Notes under the pieces: model-generated
Seen by the model: the letters and a program-made list of their open reading frames with translations, nothing else
The model's database searches: none
What the model was told of the DNA's origin: nothing
Origin: Chromohalobacter marismortui
Lineage (GTDB): Bacteria; Pseudomonadota; Gammaproteobacteria; Pseudomonadales; Halomonadaceae
Direction of reading: 5' to 3'
Assembly (NCBI RefSeq): GCF_004364315.1
Contig: NZ_SOBR01000002.1
Location: 310,001-374,000 of the forward strand
Length of the DNA stretch: 64,000 bases
Position numbers and translations under genes: made by a program
Shown here: positions 1 to 9,017 of the stretch, piece after piece
Layout of the letters: each line of letters begins with the position of its first letter
Numbering within the stretch: position 1 is the first letter of the stretch

Positions 1-536
1 TGCGGATAAGAAGGCAGCGCGTTGCCATCGACTTCCTGACGGAAGTTGTCCATCTGTTCTTCGCTCAGACGGCCCTCGAGGAAGGAACGCGCATAGATAC
101 CTGGCGTGACGTGCCCCTGGATATACAGCAGGTCGCCCTTATGGTCGCCGTTATCCGCACGGAAGAAGTGGTTGAAGCCCACTTCGTACAAGGTGGCACT
201 GGACTGATAACTGGCGATATGACCGCCCAGGCCCTTGTGCTTCTTGTTGGCGCGCAGCACCTGCACCATCGCATTCCAGCGGATGGCCGAGCGAATCTTG
301 CGCTCGATGAACATGTCACCGGGCATCTTGGCTTCACGATGCATCGGGATCGTGTTGCGATGCGGCGTGGTCCCGGAAAAGGGAGGTGAAGAGCCATCGC
401 GACGCAGACGATCCGCCAAGCGGCTCATGATATACCGAGCGCGCTCTTCGCCCTCATGCTCGATGACCGAGGCCAAGGAATCCAGCCATTCCGTGGTTTC
501 GATCGGATCGAGATCGTTTCTTGCCTCCAGACTCAT
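1..536 (-). CDS. aceE: Pyruvate dehydrogenase E1 component, N-terminal part (runs off the window)
   Basis: The first about 178 residues of a homodimeric AceE-type pyruvate dehydrogenase E1, the thiamine-diphosphate enzyme that decarboxylates pyruvate and passes the acetyl group to lipoylated E2. Reading the minus strand gives the family's N-terminal block: DPIETTEWLDSL, RYIMSRL, NTIP, then RSAIRWNAMVQVLRA, GGHIASYQSSATLYEVG, FNHFF and PGIYARSFLEGRLSEEQ, closely matching E. coli AceE as remembered. I chose the ATG whose first base is at 536 because GGAGAG lies about 8 bases upstream; another in-frame ATG at 572 would add 12 residues but lacks as good a ribosome site. The gene continues past position 1, so aceF/lpd linkage cannot be seen. 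Confidence 0.95.
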   Translation of the reverse strand, partial: MSLEARNDLDPIETTEWLDSLASVIEHEGEERARYIMSRLADRLRRDGSSPPFSGTTPHRNTIPMHREAKMPGDMFIERKIRSAIRWNAMVQVLRANKKHKGLGGHIASYQSSATLYEVGFNHFFRADNGDHKGDLLYIQGHVTPGIYARSFLEGRLSEEQMDNFRQEVDGNALPSYP

Positions 537-851
537 AGACGTCTCTCCGAATGAAGATTGTATGTCGGTCATGGCCCGTCTACGCATCGCGATGGGGCCT
601 GTGGCGCTCTTCAGTGCGGGCGCGACCTTCTTTGGGTCGTGTCTCCGGGGAAAACTTTCTGTAATTTCCTTACAGCGGGGCGTGCAAGACGCACGAATTC
701 AGCCACGAAGATACCGCAAACGTTGTCTGCTGCCAATTCGATAGGTCGCAAGCGGCCTGCAAAATGCTTATGGCCCATGCCGCCATGACCAGGATCAGGG
801 GTATAGGACAAAGGTTGACATGATGTAGTGAATTTACACGCACGACGCGCG
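537..851. other. Intergenic region between ampD and aceE
   Basis: About 315 bases without a credible gene. It must carry the aceE promoter, since aceE reads away to the left. I looked for a PdhR-type operator (AATTGGT-N3-ACCAATT) and found none. A short self-complementary GACGCGCGTC lies just past the ampD stop but has no T-run, so it is not a convincing terminator. Small open frames here have no ribosome sites and no family resemblance. Confidence 0.6.
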
Positions 852-1424
852 TCATGACGTTGCGTATGGCAGGGCATCCAGGCAGCGACGAAAATAGGCC
901 CAATCGAAGGCCGGCCCCGGATCGGTCTTGCGCAGCGGCGCGACATGCGCGTGACTGGTCACGCGTTCGAGACTCAAGGCCGGATAGTGCTCACGCAACG
1001 CCATAAACACACGTGCCAAGCACCGATACTGTGCGTCGCGGTAGGCATGAACCTCATCGCCTTCCAGCTCGATGCCGATACTGAAGTCATTGAGCTCACG
1101 GCGCTCGCGCTGACCATCCCACCAGCGCGAGCGGCCTGCGTGCCAGGCACGCTTGTCGAACCCCACGAACTGCACGATGTCACCGTCGCGACGAATCAGC
1201 ACGTGGGCCGAGACCCGCAGAGAGTGAAGCGTAGCAAAGTAGGGATGCGCGGCCGGATCGAGACAGTTGGTGAACAACCGTTCGATGGCATCGCCGCCGA
1301 AACGTCCCGGGGGCAGACTGATGGAGTGCAGCACCAGTGCCGACACTTCGCCTTCGGGGCGTCTATTGTGATTGGGCGATTCGAGGTGTCGCGCTGACGC
1401 CAGCCAATGATTGTCGACCCGCAT
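852..1424 (-). CDS. ampD: 1,6-anhydro-N-acetylmuramoyl-L-alanine amidase AmpD
   Basis: 190 residues, the usual AmpD length. This cytoplasmic zinc amidase removes the peptide from anhydro-muropeptides during peptidoglycan recycling, and so controls AmpR-dependent beta-lactamase inducers. The Amidase_2 fold is visible: zinc ligand His33 in LVLHSIS, the N-terminal PNHNRRP, the FSIGIELEG strand near 114-122 containing the catalytic glutamate, His158 in VTSHAHVAP and Asp168 in KTDPGPAFDW. There is no signal peptide, which separates it from periplasmic AmiD. AGGAG lies 6-10 bases before the ATG. It is divergent from nadC; ampE is not adjacent. Confidence 0.95.
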   Translation of the reverse strand: MRVDNHWLASARHLESPNHNRRPEGEVSALVLHSISLPPGRFGGDAIERLFTNCLDPAAHPYFATLHSLRVSAHVLIRRDGDIVQFVGFDKRAWHAGRSRWWDGQRERRELNDFSIGIELEGDEVHAYRDAQYRCLARVFMALREHYPALSLERVTSHAHVAPLRKTDPGPAFDWAYFRRCLDALPYATS

Positions 1425-1446
1425 GACGACTCCTGTCTCTTTGGGA

Positions 1447-1479
1447 CGTACTTGTCGGGGCGTACTTGTCGGGGCGTAC
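1447..1479. repeat. 14-bp tandem repeat between ampD and nadC
   Basis: The unit CGTACTTGTCGGGG occurs twice back to back (1447-1460 and 1461-1474), followed by CGTAC of a third copy. It sits in the ampD/nadC divergent intergenic region, upstream of the ampD start and about 60 bases upstream of the nadC -10 box. It could be a regulatory iteron or simple slippage; nothing in the sequence decides. Confidence 0.7.
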
Positions 1480-1512
1480 GCTTCGCAACGCGTTCGGATA
1501 ACGAGCCCACCC

Positions 1513-1542
1513 CTGACCGACGCCCCATGAACCGGATATAAT
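1513..1542 (+). promoter_or_regulatory. Putative sigma-70 promoter of nadC
   Basis: A perfect TATAAT at 1537-1542 is preceded, after an 18-base spacer, by CTGACC at 1513-1518 (a weak match to TTGACA). The -10 box lies 36 bases before the nadC ATG at 1579, leaving a short leader that contains AAAGG near the start codon. The call is by consensus match only. Confidence 0.55.
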
Positions 1543-1578
1543 CCCCCTATTGTCGCACATCAAAGAAAGGCGCCCGAC

Positions 1579-2433
1579 ATGCAATATCGCGAAGCCCTCG
1601 CGGAGGAGATCCGCACCAGTGCTGCCCGTCTGCTGGCAGAGGATGTCGGCCCCGGCGACATCACCGCACAGTTGATCCCTGCCAAGCAGTGGGCCTGGGC
1701 ACGCGTCGTGGCACGTGAAGACGCAGTGCTGTGCGGGGTGGCGTGGGTCGATGAGCTTTATCGGCGCCTCGATCCGAGCGTCAAGCTCACCTGGCACGCC
1801 GCCGATGGCGATGCCCTCGCGCCGGATCAGGTCTTCCTCGAACTGGAAGGCCCCGCCCGCAGCCTGATGACCGGCGAACGCGCGGCCCTCAACCTGCTGC
1901 AGACACTCTCGGGAACGGCGACGCGCACGCGTCATTACATCGCGCAGGTGGCAGACACCGGCGTGGCATTGCTGGATACGCGCAAGACCCTGCCCGGACT
2001 ACGCCTGGCACAGAAATACGCCGTCACCTGCGGCGGCGGCCATAATCACCGCCTCGGGCTGCACGACGCCTTCCTGATCAAGGAAAACCATATCGCCGCC
2101 TGCGGCGGCATCGTCAAAGCCGTCACCGCGGCGCGCCGCATCGCCAGCGACCTGCCGGTGGAAGTGGAAGTGGAGTCGCTCGACGAGCTGGACGCCGCAC
2201 TCGAGGCTGGCGCCGACACCATCATGCTCGATAACTTCGATCTCGAGACGCTACGCGAGGCAGTCGCACGCACGGCCGGACGCAGCCGCCTGGAAGCCTC
2301 CGGCAATGTCAGCGAAGCAACGCTGCGCGATATCGCCGATACCGGGGTCGACAGCATCTCTATCGGCGCGTTGACCAAGGACCTCGAGGCCGTCGATCTC
2401 TCGATGCGCGTGGTGCGTACCGAGACACGCTGA
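1579..2433 (+). CDS. nadC: Nicotinate-nucleotide pyrophosphorylase (carboxylating) NadC
   Basis: 284 residues, standard length for quinolinate phosphoribosyltransferase, which joins quinolinate and PRPP to make nicotinate mononucleotide in de novo NAD synthesis. Family signatures: [14 protein letters not shown] near 99-112, [10 protein letters not shown] at 133-142, [11 protein letters not shown] at 151-161, KENH at 168-171, [11 protein letters not shown], and the C-terminal phosphate-binding stretches LEASGNVS and [10 protein letters not shown]. It faces nadA convergently with a 24-base gap, so the two steps of quinolinate formation and use are encoded tail to tail. AAAGG precedes the ATG. 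Confidence 0.96.
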   Translation: MQYREALAEEIRTSAARLLAEDVGPGDITAQLIPAKQWAWARVVAREDAVLCGVAWVDELYRRLDPSVKLTWHAADGDALAPDQVFLELEGPARSLMTGERAALNLLQTLSGTATRTRHYIAQVADTGVALLDTRKTLPGLRLAQKYAVTCGGGHNHRLGLHDAFLIKENHIAACGGIVKAVTAARRIASDLPVEVEVESLDELDAALEAGADTIMLDNFDLETLREAVARTAGRSRLEASGNVSEATLRDIADTGVDSISIGALTKDLEAVDLSMRVVRTETR

Positions 2434-2457
2434 CCACCTGCGTGGCGGCCGCATCAT

Positions 2458-3489
2458 TCAACGTCCGAAGGCAAGCATTCGTTCCAGAGGCTTGAGGGCC
2501 TGCTGGCGCAACGCCGCCTCGATGTGAATCTCACCACCGCCGTCACTCAAGACACGCTCGAGGCGGTCCAGATCATTCATCGCCATCCACGGGCAGTGCG
2601 CGCAGCTCCGGCAGGTCGCGCCATTGCCTGCCGTGGGCGCCTCGAACAGCGTCTTGTCCGGCACCGCTTGCTGCATCTTGTAGAAAATACCGCGATCGGT
2701 GGCCACGATCAGTCGCGACTGATCGAGCGCTTGTGCCGCCTTGATCAGCTGCGAGGTCGATCCGACCACATCGGCCAGTTCGATCACTCCCGCCGGCGAC
2801 TCGGGATGCACCAGTAACGCGGCGTCGGGATGGACTTTCTTGAGATCCTTCACGCCCTGGGCCTTGAACTCCTCGTGCACGATACAGGCGCCATCCCAGA
2901 GCAGCATGTCGGCGCCGGTGCGTTCACGGATGTAGCGCCCCAGATGCTTGTCCGGCGCCCACAGGATCTTTTCGCCGCGAGCCTGAAGGTGCTCGATGAC
3001 CTCGACCGCGATCGACGAGGTCACCACCCAATCCGCGCGCGCCTTGACCGCCGCCGAGGTATTCGCATAAACCACGACCGTACGCTCGGGATGCGCGTCG
3101 CAAAAAGCCGCGAATTCATCCGCTGGACAGCCGTCATCCAACGAGCAGGTCGCCGCCAGCGTGGGCATCAGCACGCGTTTTTCGGGGGACAGGATCTTGG
3201 CCGTCTCCCCCATGAAGCGCACCCCGGCCACCACCAGCGTCGTCGCCGGATGCCGGGCACCGAAGCGCGCCATCTCCAGGGAATCGGCCACGCACCCGCC
3301 GCTTTCCTCGGCCAACTGCTGAATGGCATCATCGGTATAATAATGCGCCACCAAGGTGGCATGGCGCTCACTCAGTAAACGCTTGATCGTTTCAGTCTGC
3401 GCAAGCACCGAGGCGCTAGGGGCGGCCGGAGAATACGCCCGAGCCAGCGGCGAGGCCGCTGCGGTCGTTTTTGGTGTCATGATCGTCAT
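2458..3489 (-). CDS. nadA: Quinolinate synthase NadA (4Fe-4S)
   Basis: Condenses iminoaspartate and dihydroxyacetone phosphate to quinolinate in NAD biosynthesis. From the ATG at 3489 the protein has 343 residues; the three predicted cluster ligands are Cys115 ([10 protein letters not shown]), Cys202 (GACIVHEEF) and Cys299 (CRSCAHC), each offset by two from E. coli 113/200/297. Other conserved blocks: [67 protein letters not shown]. The frame stays open upstream to 3660, but that extension has no homology feel and reaches the tRNA terminator. ATGs at 3528 and 3480 are alternatives; no strong ribosome site singles one out, so the start is uncertain by a few codons. Confidence 0.95.
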   Translation of the reverse strand: MTIMTPKTTAAASPLARAYSPAAPSASVLAQTETIKRLLSERHATLVAHYYTDDAIQQLAEESGGCVADSLEMARFGARHPATTLVVAGVRFMGETAKILSPEKRVLMPTLAATCSLDDGCPADEFAAFCDAHPERTVVVYANTSAAVKARADWVVTSSIAVEVIEHLQARGEKILWAPDKHLGRYIRERTGADMLLWDGACIVHEEFKAQGVKDLKKVHPDAALLVHPESPAGVIELADVVGSTSQLIKAAQALDQSRLIVATDRGIFYKMQQAVPDKTLFEAPTAGNGATCRSCAHCPWMAMNDLDRLERVLSDGGGEIHIEAALRQQALKPLERMLAFGR

Positions 3490-3668
3490 CGTGTCTACCA
3501 CTGTGACTGGCAGGGGCTCCCCCTGCATAACGAGAAGCGTCGCGCCGCGATCTCTTCGCGGACGCATCGCACCCGAGGTCATGGTACTGCTCGTCAGCAC
3601 CTGCTTTCCAGCATCGTGGCCACGTCGATACCGCCATGAGGTGCCATGCAAAAGGGGCACCAGAACGC

Positions 3669-3697
3669 AAAAACCCCGCCTCGAGCGAGACGGGGTT
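3669..3697 (-). terminator. Rho-independent terminator of the tRNA-Lys cluster
   Basis: On the minus strand CCCCGTCTCG pairs with the following CGAGGCGGGG (3674-3695, one G-U pair) and is followed directly by TTTTT. It lies 6 bases downstream of the last tRNA-Lys and upstream of nadA, so it probably ends the tRNA transcript and insulates nadA. Confidence 0.85.
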
Positions 3698-3703
3698 GAA
3701 TGC

Positions 3704-3778
3704 TGGTGGGTCGTGTAGGATTCGAACCTACGACCAATTGGTTAAAAGCCAACTGCTCTACCACTGAGCTAACGACCC
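3704..3778 (-). tRNA. tRNA-Lys (anticodon UUU), copy 1
   Basis: The minus strand reads GGGTCGTTAGCTCAG at the 5' end, an anticodon loop CTTTTAA with anticodon UUU, the T-arm GGTTCGAATCC and an encoded 3' ACCA. Acceptor stem GGGTCGT pairs with ACGACCC. Length is 75 including CCA. The sequence is identical in all three copies. This is the last copy in transcription order, immediately before the terminator. Confidence 0.97.
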
Positions 3779-3783
3779 ATAAT

Positions 3784-3799
3784 CTGCCCACGTGGGCAG
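3784..3799. repeat. 16-bp perfect palindrome between tRNA-Lys copies
   Basis: CTGCCCACGTGGGCAG is fully self-complementary and fills most of the 34-base gap between tRNA copies 1 and 2. With no T-run on the minus strand it is unlikely to terminate; it could fold as a processing or stability element in the polycistronic tRNA precursor. Confidence 0.6.
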
Positions 3800-3812
3800 T
3801 CTAAGGCGGCAA

Positions 3813-3887
3813 TGGTGGGTCGTGTAGGATTCGAACCTACGACCAATTGGTTAAAAGCCAACTGCTCTACCACTGAGCTAACGACCC
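3813..3887 (-). tRNA. tRNA-Lys (anticodon UUU), copy 2
   Basis: Base-for-base identical to the copies at 3704 and 3944, with encoded CCA. The 34-base gap to copy 1 and the 56-base gap to copy 3 share no obvious sequence beyond each containing a short inverted repeat. Identity of all three suggests recent duplication or gene conversion. Confidence 0.97.
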
Positions 3888-3918
3888 GCCGCCGGGTCTT
3901 CGAGACAGACCATCGCAC

Positions 3919-3937
3919 CACGTCATTCAATGACGTG
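3919..3937. repeat. Short hairpin between tRNA-Lys copies 2 and 3
   Basis: CACGTCAT (3919-3926) is complementary to ATGACGTG (3930-3937) around a three-base loop. No T-run follows on the minus strand. Together with the palindrome at 3784 it means each tRNA spacer holds one compact stem, compatible with RNase processing of a shared transcript. Confidence 0.5.
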
Positions 3938-3943
3938 CGTCGA

Positions 3944-4018
3944 TGGTGGGTCGTGTAGGATTCGAACCTACGACCAATTGGTTAAAAGCCAACTGCTCTA
4001 CCACTGAGCTAACGACCC
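3944..4018 (-). tRNA. tRNA-Lys (anticodon UUU), copy 3 (first transcribed)
   Basis: Identical to the two copies downstream, 75 bases including encoded CCA, anticodon UUU. It lies 68 bases beyond the stop of rluB, which reads the same way, so the cluster could be read from rluB or from its own promoter in 4019-4086; I could not identify a clear promoter there. Confidence 0.97.
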
Positions 4019-4086
4019 GTCCCGACAGGGCGCACATAGTACTGATAACGCTCGACATTGACAAGATTTTTTTGCCGGGAAGCCGC

Positions 4087-4947
4087 TCACCGCGAGCGTC
4101 GAGAGTTCTTCGGCTTGCGCATGGCATTGACCGGACGACGCTTGTTCTTGTCTCGGCTCCAACGGTTCTGCTCGTCGGGCGTCAACTCGGGCACCTTGCG
4201 CGCCGGCAGACCCGCCAATTGAGACAGATCGTCGATCTCTTCCTGGGACAGCTCGACCCATTCACCCGCCTTGGCACGCTTGTCGAGGAAGATATTGCCA
4301 TAGCGAACTCGCTTGAGGCGGCTCACCGTGAGCTCTTGCGACTCCCAAAGACGACGTACCTCGCGGTTGCGCCCCTCGAGAATCACCACGTGAAACCAGG
4401 TGTTGATGCCTTCGCCGCCGAATTCTTGCACATCGGTGAAGCGTGCCGGGCCATCTTCGAGTATCACCCCCTCGGTCATGGCGGTCACGTGCTCTTGGCG
4501 AACGGTACCCATCACGCGCACGGCGTATTCGCGCTCGACCTGCGTGGCAGGATGCATCAAGCGGTTGGCGAGTTCACCGTCGGTGGTGAACAGCAGCAAC
4601 CCGCTGGTATTGATATCCAGACGCCCGATAGCGATCCAGCGCTCGCCCTTGAGGCGCGGCAAACGATCGAAGACAGTACGCCGCCCCTCCGGGTCGCGAC
4701 GCGTGCATAACTCGCCCTCGGGCTTGTTGTACATGATGACGCGCCGCGGCACTTCATCAGCGTCGCGCAGATTGACGGGACGCTCATCGAAGGTGACCCG
4801 GTCACGCGTCTCGATGCGATCACCCAATGTGGCGACCTGGCCGTTGACCTTGACGCGGCCATCGGTGATGGCGGTTTCCATCTCGCGGCGCGAGCCGAAG
4901 CCTGCGCGGGCCAGCACCTTCTGCAATTTTTCGGTAGGCGTGTTCAT
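4087..4947 (-). CDS. rluB: 23S rRNA pseudouridine synthase RluB
   Basis: 286 residues. RluB isomerises U2605 (E. coli numbering) of 23S rRNA. Residues 1-60 form an S4 RNA-binding domain ([23 protein letters not shown]). The RsuA/RluB catalytic core follows, with [14 protein letters not shown] near 72-85, catalytic Asp111 in [26 protein letters not shown], and YAVRVMG. The C-terminus is a basic tail rich in Lys and Arg, common in RluB. Its ATG overlaps the scpB stop by four bases, so the genes are translationally coupled in the usual scpA-scpB-rluB order. Confidence 0.95.
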   Translation of the reverse strand: MNTPTEKLQKVLARAGFGSRREMETAITDGRVKVNGQVATLGDRIETRDRVTFDERPVNLRDADEVPRRVIMYNKPEGELCTRRDPEGRRTVFDRLPRLKGERWIAIGRLDINTSGLLLFTTDGELANRLMHPATQVEREYAVRVMGTVRQEHVTAMTEGVILEDGPARFTDVQEFGGEGINTWFHVVILEGRNREVRRLWESQELTVSRLKRVRYGNIFLDKRAKAGEWVELSQEEIDDLSQLAGLPARKVPELTPDEQNRWSRDKNKRRPVNAMRKPKNSRRSR

Positions 4948-5834
4948 GAATCGAACGTGGTCTCGTCTGTTGAATGTTCCGCGTCCGCCGCGTCAAAAGC
5001 GTGGGCGTCGCCCTCGTCAGGCGACGTCTCGGCTTCTTCTTCGCGTCGGCGGGCGCGTTCGGCCAGGCGAGCTTCGAGTTCTGCAAAGCTCACGCCCGAC
5101 CGCTCGGACGCCTTCCCGGCGTGCTGATCGTCGGCCGTCCCGGCCGTCGTTGTTTCTATCGCATCTGGCTCGCCCTCGGATGGCGACATTACCTGCGACG
5201 CCTCCTCGGTCGATGCCGTATTCTCGGCGTTGTCGGCGTGACTGTCACGAACCGATGAGTGCTCCGCCTCTTCGCCTCCCAACGCTTGTTCGAAACGCGT
5301 CTCGAATTCTTTGAGCTCGTGCATCGGCGGCAAGGCATCGAGCGTCTTGAGGCCGAAGTCATCGAGAAAGGCACGCGTGGTGGCATAGACCGAGGGACGT
5401 CCCGGCACATCACGCTGCCCCACCACGCGAATCCATCCCCGCTCGGTCAAGGTACGCATGATCGAGCTGCTGACCGAGACCCCGCGCACTTCTTCGATAT
5501 CGCCACGCGTGACGGGTTGACGATAGGCGATCAGCGCCAAGGTCTCCAGTAGCGCGCGCGAATAACGTTGCGGCCTTTCGTCCCAGAGTCGCGAGATCCA
5601 CGGTGAAAAGCGCGCACGGATGCGCACCTGAAAACCCGAGGCAGTCTCGATGAGCTCCAGGGCAGTGTGCTCGAGGCGCTCACCGAGACGCGCCAAGGCA
5701 TCGCGCAGCTCACCGCGCGAAGGGCGCTCTCGCGCGTCGAACAGACTCTCCAGGCGCTCGGCGGTCAACGGTTCGCCGGCGGCCAGCAACGCCGCTTCGC
5801 AGACTTCGTCGAGAGACGTAGACGTCTCGTTCAT
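4944..5834 (-). CDS. scpB: Segregation and condensation protein B ScpB
   Basis: ScpB is the kite-type winged-helix subunit that dimerises and binds ScpA in the SMC (or MksB) condensin-like complex. Residues about 1-190 carry the tandem winged-helix fold: [64 protein letters not shown], and [18 protein letters not shown]. At 296 residues it is about 100 longer than minimal ScpB; the extra C-terminal part is low complexity, acidic and Ser/Thr/Glu/Asp rich, with a basic [15 protein letters not shown] segment. Acidic tails are common in halophilic gammaproteobacteria. It overlaps scpA and rluB by four bases each. Confidence 0.93.
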   Translation of the reverse strand: MNETSTSLDEVCEAALLAAGEPLTAERLESLFDARERPSRGELRDALARLGERLEHTALELIETASGFQVRIRARFSPWISRLWDERPQRYSRALLETLALIAYRQPVTRGDIEEVRGVSVSSSIMRTLTERGWIRVVGQRDVPGRPSVYATTRAFLDDFGLKTLDALPPMHELKEFETRFEQALGGEEAEHSSVRDSHADNAENTASTEEASQVMSPSEGEPDAIETTTAGTADDQHAGKASERSGVSFAELEARLAERARRREEEAETSPDEGDAHAFDAADAEHSTDETTFDS

Positions 5835-6745
5835 CGGGGGTCCTCTTCGACATCGGCAAAGGCGCTTTCCCCGCCCTCGTCACCCTCCGTGCCGGCGGTG
5901 TCATCGACCGCCTCGGCCGCCAGCCGGGCACGCACATGAATCGGCGACAGCGGCGCGTTCTGCGCGATCTCGATCATCGCCTCTTTGGCCAGCTCGAGAA
6001 TCGCCATGAAAGTCACCACCACCCCCGCGCGCCCCTCCTCGAGCGTGAACAGCGCCTCGAAGGGCACGTAACGCTGGCCGTCCAGTTGCTCCATGATCCT
6101 AAGCATGCGCTCGCGTGTAGACAGCACCTCGCGGCTGATCTGGTGCGATTGCTGAAAGTCGGCGCGCTTGAGCAGGTCCGACAGGGCATGCAAGAGTTCG
6201 TCCAGCTCGACGTCGGGATGGATCACACGCGTCTCCAGGGTCGGCAGCGCGGCCTGCGCCGCCACCCAATCACGCCCAGCGCGCGGCAGTTCATCCAGCC
6301 CTTCGGCGGCCAATTTCAACTGCTCGTATTCCTGCAGGCGGCGGATCAACTCGGCACGCGGATCTTCGGCCTCCTCATCTTCGCTCTTGGGCGGACGCGG
6401 TAACAAGGTACGCGACTTGATCTCCGCCAGCATGGCCGCCATCAGCAAATACTCACCGGCCAGATCGATCTCCAGCGCCCGCATCAGTTCGACGTATTCG
6501 ATGTACTGATGCGTGATCGCCGCTACGTCGATGCCCAGGATGTCGAGATTCTGGCGCCGGATCAGGTACAGCAACAGATCCAGCGGCCCCTCGAAGGTCT
6601 CGAGAAAGACGCGCAACGCCTCGGGCGGAATGTAGAGATCTTCCGGCAACTCGGTGATGGGCTGATCGTGCAGGCGCGCCAACACCGCCGCTTGGGACGC
6701 GACCGACGCGGTATCGGCACTCACGGGCTCGGCGGTATCACTCAC
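5831..6745 (-). CDS. scpA: Segregation and condensation protein A ScpA
   Basis: ScpA is the kleisin that bridges SMC heads with ScpB. The N-terminal kleisin signature is clear: LETFEGPLDLLLYLIRRQNLDI, then ITHQYIEYVELM, LAGEYLLMAAMLAEIKSRTLLP, and the C-terminal winged helix with VVTFMAILELAKE. I start at a GTG at 6745 (304 residues) because AGGAGAG lies 8 bases upstream; the frame extends to an ATG at 6838, but the added 31 residues are Arg-rich and unlike the family. First gene of the scpA-scpB-rluB operon. Confidence 0.93.
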   Translation of the reverse strand: MSDTAEPVSADTASVASQAAVLARLHDQPITELPEDLYIPPEALRVFLETFEGPLDLLLYLIRRQNLDILGIDVAAITHQYIEYVELMRALEIDLAGEYLLMAAMLAEIKSRTLLPRPPKSEDEEAEDPRAELIRRLQEYEQLKLAAEGLDELPRAGRDWVAAQAALPTLETRVIHPDVELDELLHALSDLLKRADFQQSHQISREVLSTRERMLRIMEQLDGQRYVPFEALFTLEEGRAGVVVTFMAILELAKEAMIEIAQNAPLSPIHVRARLAAEAVDDTAGTEGDEGGESAFADVEEDPR

Positions 6746-6859
6746 GCGTAACGCTCTCCTCGACTGCGCCTCACGGCGCGACCTTCGACAAACGCGCAGT
6801 GTAGCAAGCCCGCCGGGGAGCGAACACGCCCCCGTCATGCAAGATATGTCGATGGATCG

Positions 6860-7975
6860 TCAGGCGCCCTCGGTCGTACGCGCAAAACGCCGGTAGGTAA
6901 AGTCGGGCACGCCCAAGGCATCGCGCACCGCCAAGGTCTGCACCTCGTCATGGTAGGGCGATTTTTCGCACACTGGGTCCATCTGCGCGGCATCACCGGT
7001 GAGCATCAGCGCCTGACAACGGCAGCCGGCCCAGTCGATTTCCTTGCGCTCGCAGCTCTGGCAGATCTCGGGCATCCAGTCCGTGCCGCGATAGGCGTTG
7101 AAGGCCGGACTGTCGTACCAGATATCGCCCAGCGCGTGATCTGCAACATTCCAGAACGCCAGGTGCGGAATCGTCTCCGCCGCATGGCACGGCAACACCT
7201 TACCCGAGGGCGTCACATTGAGGGATTGGCGCCCCCAGCCGTTCATGCAGGGCTTGGGTAGGCGCGCGTGGTAATCCGGGACCACGGCGTCGATGACCAG
7301 ACGCCCTTGCAGGCGCTCACGCCCAGCCTCAACCCGCTCGACAGCCTCCATGACCTGCTCGCGACTCGGCATCAGGGCGGCGCGATTGACCAGTGCCCAG
7401 CCATAGTACTGCGCATGGGCGATCTCCAGCCGCCGCGCTCCCAGTTCCACGGCCAGGTCCACGAAGTCGTCGATCTGATGCAGGTTGATGCGGTGGATCA
7501 CCGCGTTCAGCGTCAGCGGCAGTCCGACGGCCGTCACCTCGGCGGCGAAGGCCCGCTTGCGCGCATGAGCGCCGGTCATGTTGGCGACGTGATCGGTCAC
7601 CTCGGGCGTAGCGCCCTGAAACGACAGCTGGACGTGATCGAGGCCCGCCTCCGCCAGGGTCTCCAGCCGGGCACGGTCGATATTGACGCCCGCGGTGATC
7701 AGGTTGGAATACAAGCCCGCGTCCACGCAGGCCGCCACCAGCTCGGGCAAGTCGGGACGCAGCGCGGGCTCGCCGCCCGATAGATGGACCTGCAGCACGC
7801 CGAGCTCGGCGGCTTCGGCGAAGACCCGTCGCCAGGTCGCGGTATCCAGCTCGTGGCGGCGGCGCTCCAGGGCCACCGGATTGGAACAGTACGGGCACTG
7901 CAGGGGACAGCGATGCGTCAATTCCGCCAGCATCCCCATGGGCGGCTGCACGTCATGCGCTTGCGAATGTGTCAT
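6860..7975 (-). CDS. pqqE: PqqA peptide cyclase PqqE (radical SAM)
   Basis: 371 residues. PqqE is the radical SAM enzyme that forms the carbon-carbon bond between Glu and Tyr of PqqA. The radical SAM cluster site is CPLQCPYC (Cys23, Cys27, Cys30), followed by [14 protein letters not shown]. The C-terminal SPASM-type auxiliary cluster region holds many cysteines ([39 protein letters not shown]). The start at 7975 overlaps the pqqD stop (ATGA); an upstream extension of 31 residues is excluded by that coupling. Last gene of pqqABCDE; a pqqF/G protease is not present nearby. Confidence 0.96.
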   Translation of the reverse strand: MTHSQAHDVQPPMGMLAELTHRCPLQCPYCSNPVALERRRHELDTATWRRVFAEAAELGVLQVHLSGGEPALRPDLPELVAACVDAGLYSNLITAGVNIDRARLETLAEAGLDHVQLSFQGATPEVTDHVANMTGAHARKRAFAAEVTAVGLPLTLNAVIHRINLHQIDDFVDLAVELGARRLEIAHAQYYGWALVNRAALMPSREQVMEAVERVEAGRERLQGRLVIDAVVPDYHARLPKPCMNGWGRQSLNVTPSGKVLPCHAAETIPHLAFWNVADHALGDIWYDSPAFNAYRGTDWMPEICQSCERKEIDWAGCRCQALMLTGDAAQMDPVCEKSPYHDEVQTLAVRDALGVPDFTYRRFARTTEGA

Positions 7976-8253
7976 GCAACCTCCAGGACACGTTTCTCGA
8001 CCAACCCAGCGAACATGGCCGTGACGTCCTGGGCGATGCGTTCGCGCGGCGCCTGATAGGTCTCGCACAGCCGATCGATGATCGTGCCGACGCTGCGTTC
8101 GCCATCCACCTGGCCGACCACGGCCTGCGCGATACCATCGAGCTGGAAGACGCGCTCGGGCGCCAGCAATACCCAGCCGCCCCGCCGTTTATCTTCACGC
8201 AGCCTGACGCCGCGCGGCAGGCGCACGATGTTGCTTTCCTGAATTGCCGTCAT
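7972..8253 (-). CDS. pqqD: PQQ biosynthesis peptide chaperone PqqD
   Basis: 93 residues from the ATG at 8253. PqqD binds the PqqA peptide and presents it to PqqE. Visible features are [34 protein letters not shown] split over a beta hairpin and helix, [14 protein letters not shown], and the winged-helix-like C-terminal [22 protein letters not shown]. The start overlaps pqqC by four bases and its stop overlaps pqqE, so all three are coupled. PqqD is sometimes fused to PqqC or PqqE; here it is separate. Confidence 0.94.
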   Translation of the reverse strand: MTAIQESNIVRLPRGVRLREDKRRGGWVLLAPERVFQLDGIAQAVVGQVDGERSVGTIIDRLCETYQAPRERIAQDVTAMFAGLVEKRVLEVA

Positions 8254-9017
8254 GACGTTCCCGTTTGCGCGTCGCCATCCCAGGCTCCGGGCGGCACGTG
8301 GCCGGGCGCGACATAGGCGTGATGCAAGGCGTCCAGTTGGGTCCACAGCACCTGGCATTTGAATATCAATGCCTCGAGCACCGCCTGCTGCTGATCCGGA
8401 CGTTCGGCATGGCGCTTGACGTAGTCGAGCGCCATCTCCGCATCCCGCGGCGCCTGAGTCAGACGTGGCTCGAAATAGGCCAGCGTCTCGGCGGAGACGA
8501 AGTTGTAGTGCTTGAGCATGCCGCTGACCCGCTGACCGATCACCAGCGGTGAAAACAGCTCGGTCAACGACGAGGCAATGGCCTCCAGTACACTGCGCTC
8601 GCGCACGAAATGAAGGTAAGCCTCCACCGCAAAGCGCGTGGCCGGCAGAACCCGTCGGGCCGAGACCACCATTTCGCGATCCAGTTCCAGCCCGTCGGTG
8701 AGCTTCAGCCAGCGCGCGATACCACCCTCGCCCTCGACTTCACCGTCGTGATCCACCAGCCGGGTGCGCCACGCGCGGCGCAGCGCCGGATCGTCGAGAC
8801 GCGCGATCAGCGAGGCGTCCTTGAGCGGGATCATCGACTGGTAGTAATAGCGATTGAGGGCCCATGCCTGGACCTGACGGCGATTCAGTTCGCCGTTTTG
8901 CAGCATGAGCTGGAAGGAATGGCGATGATGGTAACGCTGCTCGCCGATCGCTCGTAATCGTGCTTCCAGCTCGTCCGCGCTCATCGCCTCGTGGATCGGG
9001 GTTTCAATATCACTCAT
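8250..9017 (-). CDS. pqqC: Pyrroloquinoline-quinone synthase PqqC
   Basis: 255 residues, within the usual size. PqqC carries out the final cofactorless ring closure and eight-electron oxidation to PQQ. Recognisable blocks: RAIGEQRYHHRHSFQLMLQ, QVQAWALNRYYYQSMIPLKD, DHDGEVEGEGGIARWLKL, VLPATRFAVEAYLHFVRER, SLTELFSP, MLKHYNFV, ALDYVKRHA and LEALIFKCQVLW. The ATG at 9017 overlaps the pqqB stop as TGATG; another ATG two codons upstream would overlap by more. Confidence 0.96.
   Translation of the reverse strand: MSDIETPIHEAMSADELEARLRAIGEQRYHHRHSFQLMLQNGELNRRQVQAWALNRYYYQSMIPLKDASLIARLDDPALRRAWRTRLVDHDGEVEGEGGIARWLKLTDGLELDREMVVSARRVLPATRFAVEAYLHFVRERSVLEAIASSLTELFSPLVIGQRVSGMLKHYNFVSAETLAYFEPRLTQAPRDAEMALDYVKRHAERPDQQQAVLEALIFKCQVLWTQLDALHHAYVAPGHVPPGAWDGDAQTGTS

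Noticed and set aside
537-851. PdhR operator upstream of aceE
   Set aside because: No AATTGGT-N3-ACCAATT-like dyad was found in the gap.
3490-3660. Longer NadA start at 3660
   Set aside because: The extra 57 residues are unlike any NadA and extend to the tRNA terminator.
3784-3799. Palindrome as a terminator for tRNA-Lys copy 2
   Set aside because: No T-run follows on the minus strand, and copy 1 lies directly downstream.
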